DNA from: Ilyonectria destructans
Lineage: Eukaryota > Ascomycota > Sordariomycetes > Hypocreales > Nectriaceae
Length of the DNA: 64,000 nt
Direction: 5' to 3'
Assembly (NCBI GenBank): GCA_020740775.1
Contig: JAHEWK010000010.1
Coordinates: 2,108,001-2,172,000, forward strand
The translations under genes and the position numbers were made by a program. The notes under the pieces are model-generated. The model was not told where the DNA came from, made no database searches, and saw nothing but the letters and a program-made list of their open reading frames with translations. Below, in pieces: positions 10,422-21,365 of the stretch. Position 1 is the stretch's first letter, and each line of letters starts with the position of its first letter.

Positions 10422-12734
10422 TCATCCTTCTCGTCCCGGCATCTCCGGCATGTTCCAATCTGGCAGCGCTGCGTTCAGAGACATTGAGAATTCGTGATCC
10501 CATGGCATCGCTGGATTATGCCCCCCCGGAGGTAACATTGGATCCCCCGGTTGGGGTGGCATGCCAAATGCCGTACCAAGGGGCATGTCGAATGGCACGT
10601 CGAATGGCATATCGAAAGGTATCTCCGGAGGCATGCGGAATGCCTCATCAGAAGGTTTGTTGCCCCCTGGAAACATGCTTTGAAGTTTCTGTATGTACTC
10701 CGGGGGACTTGCGTAGTGCCCATGACTCGCGCTTAACAACGCTTGCCGTAGTCCCCAAGCCTTCAAGACGAAGTTTGAGAGGGTGAGATTGGATTCTGGT
10801 AAAGCATGGAATAGATCTGGGTGGTACTCATACACCAAGGGTATTTGCTCCCAGGCCCTCTCTACGAGCGTACCCGACGTCCGAAGGCAAAGCTGCACAA
10901 CCATGAAGAGGAAGATGTCGTGCTGGAAGTGCATTCGCATGAACCAGAGGAAGCCAGTACTCGGGATTGTTTGGTAAAGGCTGACAGAGTGCTCGACTGC
11001 GGTGATGGCAAGCTTGAAGAGGTTGTCTTTTGGGGTGTTTATGTCGACACCCCACTCGGGTTGATCGTGGGGCTGTCGCACCATGTGTTGGATCTTGTTG
11101 CAGATGGCGAACTTGATCTGTATTGCCAGTTCATGGATTGGCCCGGCGGAAGGGTCGGAATACTTTTCCATCATGTCGTCAAGAGTCGTTTCGATTGTTT
11201 CGGTGAGCTTCTTAAACTCGGCCGATTGATCCTGACAAGGTATGCCCGAGCCAACAGCGCTAATCTCACTGCTGAGGACAATCGCGTGTAGATTGGGCCA
11301 CCGGATAAGGAATTCTCCCATTTTGTACATTATTAAACACACAATCATCTCGGTTGGGCCTCTTCGGTCCTCGAAATAAGCCGTTGCGTTGGGGAGAAGG
11401 TCGGCGTCATTGAGATTCGTCGTCATTTTGCAATCGCCGACTCGAGGGAGCAGTGTCGGACTCAAGCCCGACGACATGGCAGACAGAGCATCGAGCATGA
11501 CGATCTGCCACCAAATGCGTCTTCTCATTTCTGTCTCAAATGGAGATAGCCCAAGGAACTCGCCATCTCTGTGCAGCCCCATTTTCTGGGCAATGCGTAT
11601 GCAAACGCCGTTCAAGACCCAAGTAGGATGGGATTTAGGGCGACCCTGGAGGGAGATCTATCAAACAGTTAGTCACCATCGAAGGAATCAAGATGCCCAT
11701 TTGCAATACCAGATGTAAAACTAATGCCTGGAGGGTCGTCAAGTCGTGAGACTTGAGAAACTCGACGCGGAGGAGGTTTATCCTCACTCCAGCAGAGAAG
11801 CGTGCAAGAGCAACGTTTTTTGAGCTACCCAGAATGGATGAGCATTCATCCTCGGTGAGAGAAATGGTAGCCATGCTATAGATGGAGAATAATAGCGCCT
11901 CGACGTTCTTGGGCAAGTTTTGCGAACCACTCGTGGCCTCGACGAGATAAGGCTGAAGCGTCGGCGCATGTATCAGTTTTGTCAACGGATTCACTCGATC
12001 CAGATATACCTGCCAGAGGGAGAAGACTTGACCGGGCGAGGGTCGCAGTTTTTCCACGTCGATTTCCGGTGACAAGCCATTTCCAAACAGCAGGTATTCG
12101 TTACAGTCCGGCGTCACTTGAGAAGGAGACCCTTCCTGTGAATCGCCACCGATGTCATCCATATCCGTGAGCTCTCGCATTGCTCGCAGCTGCATCAAGA
12201 TTAGCAGAACGCTGAACCATGGCGGGACTGGAAGCTACCTCTTCGTACACCTTGGTCCACAAGAAGCCGTCTGTGAACCGCGTACCGCCATCTTCGACAA
12301 TGAGCCTCCCAGTGGGCTTCCAGTCTAAATCACAGGGTCCGGTCTGTGGTGTTAATGAAGGGAGTGGGATATCAGAATTTGCATCCGATTCCGGGCGTTC
12401 CAACTTGGCATTCGCATTTGCGTACTCGGCCAAGAGCTGTTCACACCGTGCCAACCTGTTCTGCAGCTCGACCTTGGGCCGCCTTCTCTTTCGCGGCGGC
12501 GGAGGTGCACTCGCAACGCACTCTGCATTTGCCTGAAGCGTTTCATGAGTGAGCACTGGGTGCAAGTATGTCTGGACGATGACAGGGGAGGCGAACCTTG
12601 ATGCAGTTGGAACAGGGAAAATTCCTGTCGCATTTGACCTTCCGGCGTTGGCAGAGGACGCAAGCCTGGCCCCGCGGAAGCCTCGCGGGAGAGTTGTCGG
12701 TCGAAGCCGACATGGGTTCCTTCAAGGGCATCAC
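10422..12734 (-). CDS. Zn2Cys6 transcription factor at cluster edge
   Basis: Regulator of about 715 aa in four exons: 12597-12734, 12240-12532 (approximately), about 11710-12189 and 10422 to about 11657. Exon 1 carries CVLCQRRKVKC and CSNC. A 64-nt intron (12533-12596) interrupts the cluster, and exon 2 resumes ANAEC, completing C-x2-C-x6-C-x5-C-x2-C-x6-C. A basic stretch (PPPRKRRRPK) and a probable coiled-coil (LQNRLARCEQLLAEYANA) follow. The rest is the fungal-specific TF middle homology domain, with a typical GLHRDG motif and RRRIWWQIVMLD. The tail holds a run of MPF/MPP-type Pro-Met repeats. It sits 560 bp from the stop of the homogentisate dioxygenase homologue, read in the same direction, so it may regulate that gene and the cluster beyond; this is inference from position. 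Confidence 0.85.
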
Positions 12735-13292
12735 GGAATAGTCCAGGTTAAATATTTGCGGTTTCTGGGAGGTGCGGAGACGCTTGTCCGTTATATCTTG
12801 CTCCAGTTCAGGGGAAGTTACAGCCTAACTACTACGTACACAGCCCTGTCTATTTAGCGGCGAAACACGAGCGTCTAAGTGACGTAAGCTGTTGATGCTC
12901 GGTCCTGGTACGCGGAACTAATTGGGCCTAGCGAATTGGCACAGCCACGGGAGTAAGATTACTTTCCAGCTCGACTAGGTTTCACTGCTTGAGATGACTG
13001 GGACAGTTCTAACACACCATGTTGCTTATCTGATTGTTGTTATCGATGTGGCCTTGTACGAAGTACAGTACTCTGAACGCCTCAAGTGTGGCCTGGAATG
13101 GGCATTGGTCCACTATTCCGTGGCCGATGGTAGCGTCGTATAGTCCCGCAAATGATTAATAAAGGGCACATACTGTATTAGCAAATGGGCGTTGACTGCG
13201 AGGAGGGCTTTGGTAAGAAAATGACTCTGTAGATAACGATACATCATACTGAAGGCAGTCTTGTGACCCAAATCGAAATCGCTTCAGAATAG
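12735..13292. promoter_or_regulatory. Intergenic region upstream of regulator
   Basis: About 560 bp between the start of the regulator and the stop of the dioxygenase gene, both on the minus strand. It must hold the regulator's promoter and the dioxygenase 3' end. No further gene is supported. Confidence 0.4.
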
Positions 13293-14917
13293 CTAGGTAG
13301 CTGGCGCTTTACTTGCACTCAAGATTCTTTCGACCTCCTCCTGGTGCGACGAGAAGTTGTCGACCAAGTCATCCCACATCTTGGGCTCATGTTCGTGCTT
13401 CTTGTCACTGTTCCAAGCCCAATCCGTAATCGTGAACTGCCGGCAGCTCTCGAACATGAATGCGATGGCGCCCTTCGAGATTTGGGTCTCGGGAGGCGGC
13501 TGCGCAGATGCCGCCTTGAATTCCTACATCCGAGTCAATAATTGTGTGCTTCAGGACGGTGAAGCGACTCACCTGATAGGCCACGCCGTGTGGCACCATG
13601 CCGCACTCAAACGAGATACCGCCGGGTTGAAACGAATCTGACCGTCCGCCATACTCGCCGTAAATCAACCCCATCAGCTCTGAGGCTGCATTGCGATGAT
13701 AGTAGGGCGGCCTATATGTGTGTGAAGCCACATCCCATCGCGGCGAGAAGATGAGGAAATCCGCAAGTGGCGCGGCTGGGTCTCGGGACTTTGCTGTCAG
13801 GACGCAAAAGATGGACGGGTCGATATGGTCCACAGAGATTGACCCGACGTTGACGAATTTTGTCAAATCGTACTTGTAGGGCACGTAGTTCCCGTGCCAG
13901 GCAACTACATCAAAGGGGCAGTGGTTCTGCGTGCTCTTGAAGAATTGCCCTCCCATCTTGTAGATGATTTCCCAGGGATCGTCGCGTGTTATCTCGTATT
14001 TCGCCTTCGGATGCAGGAAATCACGAGCATTGGCAAGGCCATTAGCGCCTAAGGGGCCCAACTCTGGCAGCTCGAAGTTGGCACCCCAAATTTCCAGGAT
14101 GTAACCTCTCGTTGGGCCTTCGACGGAGACTTTGAAACGTTGGCCCCGCTGGATCACACAGATTTCGCCGGGTTGGACATAGAGAGGTCCAAATTCGGTC
14201 TGGATATCCAGCGCACCCTGCTGCGGCATGATCAAGAAGTCGCCGTCCGAGTTAACAAAGGCTCGTTTATCCATGTTCTTTGTTGCAGTGAAGATATGAG
14301 TGGCAATCCCTTCTCGCAAGGTGGGATCACCAGACCCGGCAACGGTACGAAGTCCAGATACGAAATCCGAACCTTCCGAAATGTCGAATGGAAGCTAGCA
14401 AGGCAATCACACAAATCAGACAGAGTAAGACAGACTCCTTGGAAGACGAATGCACATACCCAGGCGAGCTGTGTTGGGGACAGTTTAACACGAGGATTGA
14501 GGGGCAAGAAGCAACTCTCTGTCCCTTCAATCGGAGGGAGGTCAGTCTGTACCCGCAAAGTGTCAGTGGGAGAACGGCATTAACCCAAGTGCCTTAGTTA
14601 GAACTCACGAATCCCTGGTGCGCGACTGCGGGTCGGGCTCGGTAGAGCCACGCCTTCTTGTTCAAGTGGCGCGGCGCGACAAACGCAGAAGCCGTCATTT
14701 GCTCCGTGTAAAGCCCGAATCTCGTACATCTCGGATTGTTCTGCCCTCGAGGAATCGTCCCCGGGACTGCTTCCGACTCGAAATGATTGTTGAAGCCGGG
14801 GAGATACTCATACGGGTCATTCTTCCTCACCGCAAACGAAGGAACTGCACCATCTTTCTGAGTCTCGGCCCAGTGAAAGATGTTTTGGTACTCGTCTGGA
14901 CGGGAAAGCGGAGGCAT
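13293..14917 (-). CDS. Homogentisate 1,2-dioxygenase homologue
   Basis: Cytosolic ring-cleaving iron dioxygenase of about 482 aa. Homogentisate dioxygenase opens homogentisate to maleylacetoacetate. Four exons; the last intron is 13524-13572 (donor GTGAGT, acceptor GTAG) and exon 4 ends in TAG at 13293. Recognisable blocks are YLPGFNNHFESEA, QMTASAFVAPR, RARPAVAHQGF, LPFDISEGSDFVSGL, NSDGDFLIMPQ, ELGPLGANGLANARDFLHP and PPYYHRNAASELMGLIYGEY. The iron-ligand set His-x5-Glu (YYHRNAASE) and the later His (MVPHG) are present, as is the proton-relay His of VDHIDPS. The N-terminus carries about 30 extra residues (MPPLSRPDEYQNIFHW). An ATG at 14989 could extend it by 24 hydrophobic residues but lies at the promoter edge. 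Partner genes for maleylacetoacetate isomerase and fumarylacetoacetase are not in the window, so it may be a paralogue for another hydroquinone-type substrate. Confidence 0.9.
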
Positions 14918-16157
14918 GGTCGAGGCGAGCGTGTCAATTGTGATGCAAAGTAGCAACAAACTAGTCTTTCTTTCCGTAACGATCTTCAATTAAATAAGAA
15001 GCTGCAATTTTCCCTCAACCGCCTCATCCGAGGCTCGTTTTGATGACGTACCGGTATATCTGCTGTGGGGCCTAACGCGGGGTTGAGGCCATGCATCGGT
15101 AGTTATAGCCCGACCCACAGGTGAATTGCCGAGCCAGAGGAGCTCTGAATTGAATGGACGTGATGGCTTCATTCTTGACCCAAGACTTCAACTTCTTGAC
15201 TCTGTTTTCAAACAACTGCTAGTAGCTCATATCAAGCTCAGTTTCAGCTCAAACGTACTTAGGCTAGCCATGCATAGTGAATGTTTATTTACCGCGACGC
15301 AGGTTCAGCTATCGCTTTTTGCCTGTTTGACAGAAGATCCCTTATTCGTCAATCGAACCAAGTGGAGATTGAACCGATTGAACCCAGGCTAAAAGCTATT
15401 CAACCAATTGACCCCCTGACTCTACGCTATACAGGCTGAGAGTCGGCCTATACTTCGTTTCGGAGGAATAAAACCGAGCATTCTGTATATGGGCAGAGCT
15501 GGGGCTTTCCTCCTGTTTGTCTAGGCTGTCTGGCGGTGGGAATTGTGTTATTTAGATGAAGTCTCTTTGAAAAGCGTACACTTCAGTTCCCATCAACACA
15601 CTTGGCCCCTTCATCGATGTGCGAAAAGAAGCGCTTAGATTTGTTGGCGATTAGACAGGTCCCCAATACCCACAGTCATCTGTTCATTCTTGCCACTTAA
15701 ACCATGGCTCATCCGACTCAATTGACATGTATGTTCTTCTGAGAGCTGCAAAACTGTAGCTGTTGGGGCTATAAATTGAGCGCTTGATGTTTAGACGGCA
15801 TCCGCCGTCCTCTTCTTCAAACACGAGGTTTTCTAATTTAAAGGAATCTGCCACATATCTGCAGTGGGGATCTGTATAATTAATGAGACCTTGAGTGAAA
15901 ACACGTAGAAATTGGAAGGCATTGAATGGGCCTCGCTATCATGCTTCCGACAGCACCGACCCCGCGGCTGGGAGGCCGGGAATCTTGACTTGACATTTTC
16001 CGGGGTAATATACCGGGATCAAGACGTACCAATTGAATGAACGATAAAGTAAGCGGGCTGAATAGTAAATAAACTTAATATCTTTGCATACCTTGGATAT
16101 CTAAATTTGCTAACTTCAATATCTACTTGCCACCTCAACAACGAAGACACAGAAGAG
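14918..16157. promoter_or_regulatory. Divergent promoter region, ring dioxygenase / stilbene oxygenase
   Basis: The 1.24 kb between two divergently read oxygenase genes holds both promoters. No coding sequence is supported. Several CCGG/CGG-type words occur (for example around 15960-16020), the core recognised by Zn2Cys6 dimers, but no motif was proven to be shared with other cluster promoters. Confidence 0.4.
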
Positions 16158-17843
16158 ATGGCGCAATCTTCTAACATTGCGTCGAGCAGCGAATCCGGAT
16201 ACACCGATGGTTTGAAGTCAGGCGATCAAGTAAAGTATCCTCAGACTCCATTTTTTCAGGGGCCCCTGAAGCCATCTCGGATCGAATGCGATGTAGTCGA
16301 ACTGGAGACGAGTGGCTGCGTCCCAAAAGACATCAACGGAACCTTCTTCCGTGTCCAGCCTGATCCACGCTTCCCGCCCATGTATGAGGAAGATGTCAAT
16401 TTCAGTGGCGACGGCATGGTCAGTGCAATCAACTTCCGTAACGGCCATGTCGACTTCAAGCAGCGCTATGTCCATACGGATCGGTTCCAGGCAGAATCGA
16501 AGCATCGGAAAGCCTTGTTTGGCAAATACCGCAACCCTTACACAGATAATGAGATGGTCAAGGGAGTCTTCCGAACGGTATCAAACACAAACGTCTACTT
16601 CTGGCGCGGTGTATTGCTGGCTTCAAAAGAGGACGGGCCGCCCTTTGCGATGGATTCCTCCACCCTTGAGACAATTGGGCGTTACGATTTCGAAGGTCAA
16701 ATGAAGGCACCCTGCTTCACTGCGCATCCAAAGATCGATCCAGATACGGGAGAGATGGTTGCATTTGCCTACGAAGCGGGAGGCAATGGCCAAGATGCCT
16801 CATGCGATATCGTGGTGTGGACATTTGAGCCTATCCATGGAAAGAAGACGGAGGAGACCTGGTACAAGGCTCCGTTTTGCGGCATGATCCATGATTGTGC
16901 ACTGACCAAAAACTATCTCATCCTGCCAATGACGCCATTGAAGAGTGATCTCGACCGCCTCAAGAGTGGCGGCAATCACTGGTCTTGGGACCCAGAGGAG
17001 GATCAGTACTACGGCATAGTGCCGCGTCGAGGAGGAAAGCCGGATGATATCATTTGGCTACGAGCAAAGAATGGTGAGCCACTGCTGTGAATGGTCAATA
17101 CAATGGGCGTGACGCTGACTGAGAACGATGCAGGTTTCCATGGGCATGTTGCTGGAGCCTACGAGGACGAAAACGGTCATATTGTGTGCGACTTGACAGT
17201 CGCAGATGGCAATGTTTTCTTCTGGTGGCCTCCAACGAACGTTGGGCCACACATCTCGCAAGCTGGTGCACGCCAGAAGCTCATCTCTGACACGTATCGT
17301 TGGGTGTTCGACCCAAAGAGCCCAACGAATACACAAGTCGAACCATACAAACTGTACGGCATTAACGGAGAATTCTCCCGCATCGACGACCGATTCGTCA
17401 CAAAGTACTACAGCCACTTCTGGCAGCTCCAGATGGACCCGACGCGACGCTACGATGTGGAAAAATGCGGTCCGCCAGCTGGTGGATTGTGGAACGTCAT
17501 CGGACATTATAACTGGGAGACTGGCATCAAAGATGAGTACTACTACGGACCTACGTGTACCTTCCAAGAGCCTGTTTTCATTCCCAAGGCCGGATCGACA
17601 ATCGAGGGCGAGGGTTATCTTGTGGCGCTGTTGAACCACCTGGATGTTCAACGCAACGACATTTTAATCTTTGACGCGCTGAATCTCTCTCAAGGACCGA
17701 TTGCTTCAGTTCACTTACCACTCCGACTTCGCATGGGGCTTCACGGGAATTTTGTTGACCAGAATGAGATTGATGAATGGAGCCGAAGGAGAAGCGAAGC
17801 CGGGGACGTGGGTCCAGTGAAGGTGGCCGAGAAAGCCGTGTAG
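16158..17843 (+). CDS. Carotenoid/stilbene-cleavage oxygenase
   Basis: Non-haem Fe(II) dioxygenase of the RPE65/carotenoid-oxygenase family, about 541 aa, cleaving an interphenyl or polyene C=C double bond into two aldehydes. Exons 16158-17073 and 17134-17843; the 60-nt intron has donor GTGAGC and acceptor GCAG. The four iron-binding His are visible: TAHPKID (about residue 190), GMIHDCAL (about 245), GFHGHV followed by AYED (about 308) and GLHGNF (about 509). The blocks [27 protein letters not shown] and [13 protein letters not shown] resemble lignostilbene/resveratrol oxygenases (such as Neurospora CAO-1) more than carotenoid enzymes. No signal peptide. An in-frame ATG at 16107 would add 17 residues; 16158 is chosen because it begins the conserved MAQSS-type leader. 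Neighbouring aldehyde dehydrogenase and aromatic-acid enzymes support a role in phenolic catabolism. Confidence 0.88.
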
Positions 17844-18449
17844 CTAGAATGCAACCAGGCAGATAACATGCACGTAGTAAATGCACAAGTAGGTAGATAC
17901 TAAGATTCTGTTGGAAGATGACCCTGTATTACGAAACCTCTGATAGACTGATATCCTGACCTTAGTTAGAAGGAGGGTCTGATAACCCCTCTTCCGGCCG
18001 GTACGGATGACCGGCAGAAGCAATCATCAACATCGTCATCACTGCTTTGAACACTATCCAATTGATCAATCTGACCGTAACGGATCCAATAGATTCCACT
18101 ACCTGCAATCCCCTGTCTCCAAATAGTTCGGTTTAGTTGTCACATGCCCGTTCTGAAAGCTATATCCAACCCCCGCATTTTCCAATGACGTGGTTTACTT
18201 GCCTATAGGTAAAAGAGGCGGCAAGATGTCTCCGACGAAGATGTTCCAGCCTTCACATTGCGTTTTCGGCTTGATAACTCCGACCACTTTGAACTTTGCT
18301 CTCCGCACTAGTCCTAATGTCGAGGTGGGGGAGCCTGTCGGCATTTGAACTACGCCGTGCCACAAGCCATAAATGACACCCCCCGCAGTGGCCCGTCGAA
18401 TGAGACTCAGCATCTAGCTTTGTTCATCATTTGTAAGCGCTTTTTCGAG

Positions 18450-19387
18450 ATGGAGGACGCAATCGCCGATTTGAAACAGACCATTGACACCCTTCGTAAT
18501 GAAGTGGTACGACTGAGTGGTCAGTGCCCCAACTGGACGATCGATGAGTCTGGAATGGAACGTCAGCTGATACGTTTAACAAGACCAAGAAGAGATCCGC
18601 AAGTTACAGTACCAATACGGATATTATTTGGATAAATGCCTTTACAAGGAAGTAAGTTCTGTCAACTCACTATAGATTCTCACCAAGGCCATCAATATGA
18701 CTTATGCTAAATGTCTGCTTCGTGAATTAGGTTGCCGAACTTTTCTCTGATAGTCCTGAAACCTACGTTCAGTTTCTAGGTGGACGTTATCTGACCAAGG
18801 AGGGTGTTCGGAGGTTGTACGTTGGGAGATTTGCATCTGCATTTGCTGCCGGCCGAAACGGCCCTGTTCATGGATTTCTGCTGGACCATCCACAGATGCA
18901 GGGCGTTGTTGACGTTGACTATTCCTGTTCGAGTGACGGCCCAACCCGTACAGGTGCCCGCGCAAAAGGTCGCTTCCGCTCGTTGATGCAGGCGGGTGTT
19001 CACATCAGCCAGGCCGAGAAGCATCCCCGTGGCTTTTGCCAATGGTTCGAAGGCGGTATTTACGAGAACGAGTACATCAAAGACGAGGATGGCCAGTGGC
19101 GCTTCTTACATCTGCGCTATTTCCCATTCTGGCACGGCGATGTCGAGCACGGATGGGGATATAAAGTGTCCGGCTTCGTGCCATTTCCTACCAAGACTTT
19201 CCCCAGCGATCCAAACGGGCCTGACATGGTTGTTGAGCCTGACCAACGGATGCTCTGGCCTGACACCCGCGTGGTGCCTTTCCACTATGACCATCCCATT
19301 ACAAAACAACCCGTTAAAGATGAGGACATGCAGGCACCGGCGTTTGGGGAGGATGCGGCGAGCTCTCTTCCTGCTTTGACTCTCTGA
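18450..19387 (+). CDS. SnoaL-like (NTF2-fold) protein
   Basis: Three exons (18450-18519, 18590-18651, 18731-19387) give about 262 aa. Exon 1 is a short coiled-coil leader (MEDAIADLKQTIDTLRNEVV). Exon 2 encodes EEIRKLQYQYGYYLDKCLYK and exon 3 VAELFSDSPE, which together form the N-terminal helices of the SnoaL_4 / scytalone-dehydratase-like NTF2 fold. The second half has the conserved YENEYIKDEDGQWRFLHLRY strand pair. In this fold a pocket with His and Asp residues catalyses dehydration, isomerisation or aldol-type chemistry, or simply binds a small ligand; the reaction here is unknown. It follows the stilbene-type oxygenase on the same strand at 600 bp, suggesting a linked role in processing its product or substrate. 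Confidence 0.8.
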
Positions 19388-19731
19388 GAGGCCGCCGGTT
19401 TTATAGTAGTATTGGTACATTACGTTGCAATTTAATTGTTTATAAGTTATAAGAACCTTCCTGCATGAGCCACTGTGTGTTCTGGTACTGGGTGTATTGC
19501 TGAATGTGTGCCCCTATGATTGTGACTGCTGAATGGCTTTGATCTATCTGATGGTGTTGAGTAAAGCAAAAGCAGAAAGAAAACGTTATTAGAAACACAA
19601 TCAGTGTTATATCTGGAGTTCGTAAAAAGCGGCAATGCGTTGAGTAAATCTCGCACCGAGAGGTTGGGTCAAGAATGATGGAAGTGCACATAGTAAATCT
19701 GTTGGAATATCTAACCATTTTGGTCCTTCGA
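19388..19731. other. Convergent 3' spacer
   Basis: AT-rich spacer of 344 bp between two convergent genes. It should hold both transcript ends, and no gene is seen. Confidence 0.5.
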
Positions 19732-20902
19732 CTATGGTTCTAATGGGAGCTTGAACAACCTAATTGCATTCTCCCTGCCCACAAGTTGTTTCTGTCCCAA
19801 GGGCAAATCAATCCCTTTCCACCAGGCCTGCGCCTCTTCGATTGTATCGTATGGGTAATCTGTATTCTCAGTTAGTTCGTCAAAGATGTTGTGAGAGAAA
19901 TTGACGTGGACTTTCATACCAATTGCAAATAAGCACCTGTCTGCCCCAACCTGGCCGAGACAGAACTTCAATCCATCAGTCGAGAAGTTCCCTGAAGTGG
20001 TAATAGAGACGTTGTGAGTGAAGTAGTAGCTGTAGTCTTGCTTCGATGGCCTTGTTGCTTTTTTGACGGGCTTGTTGTACCAATGATCCGCTCGCCAAAG
20101 ATTGAACGGGATACTAAACGCAATGTTAAATAACGACCAAGTATGCCATATATAGAGACTGGAATGTCGAAATCTCCGTCAGTAAAACGTACCCTTCCCC
20201 TAGATGTCCAGCCACAATCTGAGCCCGAGGAAACAGGTCGAATATTCCACTGGAGCACAGCGCATAAATGTGAAAACTGAGGTCCAAATGAAACTGGACT
20301 GCAGCGCCAATCAAATGCTTTCTCGGTCCATATTTTCCGTCTGGCTGAAGTTCAGGCGCTGATGGGTACCGTGGATGCAGATAGACGGGAACGTCGAGCT
20401 CTTCAACAGTTTTCCAGAACACATGATACTCATCGCCGTCGTAGTACTTCGCTCCGGCACCGTTAGGGCCGATGCTCTGGAAGTCATTGAGCAATGCGCC
20501 GAACATGCCCAACTCCTTGACAGCTCGCCTTAGTTCAGTAGCGGCCTCAGTGGCATCATGCATGGATATAGCTGCTAGGCCGCCAAAATGGCTCGGATTG
20601 CGGGCCACTTCACGAGCGAGCCAGTCATTTGATGTGACGGCTAGCTTGTTTGCCTTTGTGGCATCTGGTTCGCCCTGGCAGCCTGGCGAGGTTATTGACA
20701 GTAGCATGTAGTCGACGCCTTCAGCATCCATGCGTTGAAGACGTTGATCGTGAATGTCAGCAAGCTTCTGGGTTAGCGCGTGGTGCGAGGATTGTCCCGA
20801 AGCATTGCTTGGAGCGTAGAGCGCCCCCGTCTCGGTTAGCCAGGCAATTTCGTCAGGATTGACTACCGCCTCCTCTATCGCCACTGTGCCCTTTGAAGTC
20901 AT
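19732..20902 (-). CDS. Amidohydrolase-type aromatic acid decarboxylase
   Basis: Metal-dependent amidohydrolase_2 family protein of about 343 aa, of the group containing gamma-resorcylate, 2,3-dihydroxybenzoate and salicylate decarboxylases, which remove CO2 from hydroxybenzoic acids. Exons 20193-20902, 19920-20113 and 19732-19859; joining across the 79- and 60-nt introns restores GIPFNLWRADHW and AIDYPYDTIEEA. Candidate metal ligands are the N-terminal Glu (VAIEEAV), His in VYLHPRYP, His in AGHLGEG and Asp in the C-terminal IDYPYD block. SYYFTHNVSITTSGNFS is also typical of the family. No signal peptide, so cytosolic. In this cluster it would act on the hydroxybenzoate made by the aldehyde dehydrogenase; the exact substrate cannot be told. 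Confidence 0.88.
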
Positions 20903-21365
20903 GTTGAGTTTATTTTGCGTGAATGAAAAGAATGATTGTATTTAAAAATACAAGTTCTGTGGCAAGTGTGCAACCTACAACATTCGGAACATTTTAAAGA
21001 ATATGTTGTCTTCATAAATGCTCTAGTGTCTGAATACGGAATGGCCCCAATATGCCAGAGCGTGTCAAAGCAATTCCCATCGGCTTCATGTACCCGATAC
21101 GGCCGACAGAACCCATCGGCACAACAGATCCCGCCTGAGACTTTAGCTCCACATCCTGAGGGAAGAGATCTTGGCCATAATCGTTCGGGACTAGCGACTG
21201 TATGCATTCACATGTTGTGACAGCCAACGCCTTAAATACATTAAAATTTACATACATGGTGAGATTAAACATGCTTTCCTACCAATCATAGAACCCGCCG
21301 TATGTTTCAAGGTCATGATAGTTCTTGAATACTTTATGGGTTCCCGGCCCCCCCTTCAACCTAAA
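20903..21365. other. Intergenic region, no gene seen
   Basis: 463 bp upstream of the decarboxylase gene and downstream of the second regulator (both minus strand). It probably holds the decarboxylase promoter. Confidence 0.45.

Noticed and set aside
10551..10736. Met/Pro-rich repeat frames on the plus strand near the regulator C-terminus
   Set aside because: They mirror the MPF/MPP-type repeats of the regulator's tail on the minus strand.
14918..14989. Upstream ATG giving the dioxygenase a hydrophobic 24-residue extension
   Set aside because: It resembles a signal sequence by chance. Homologues are cytosolic, and the ATG at 14917 fits their start better.
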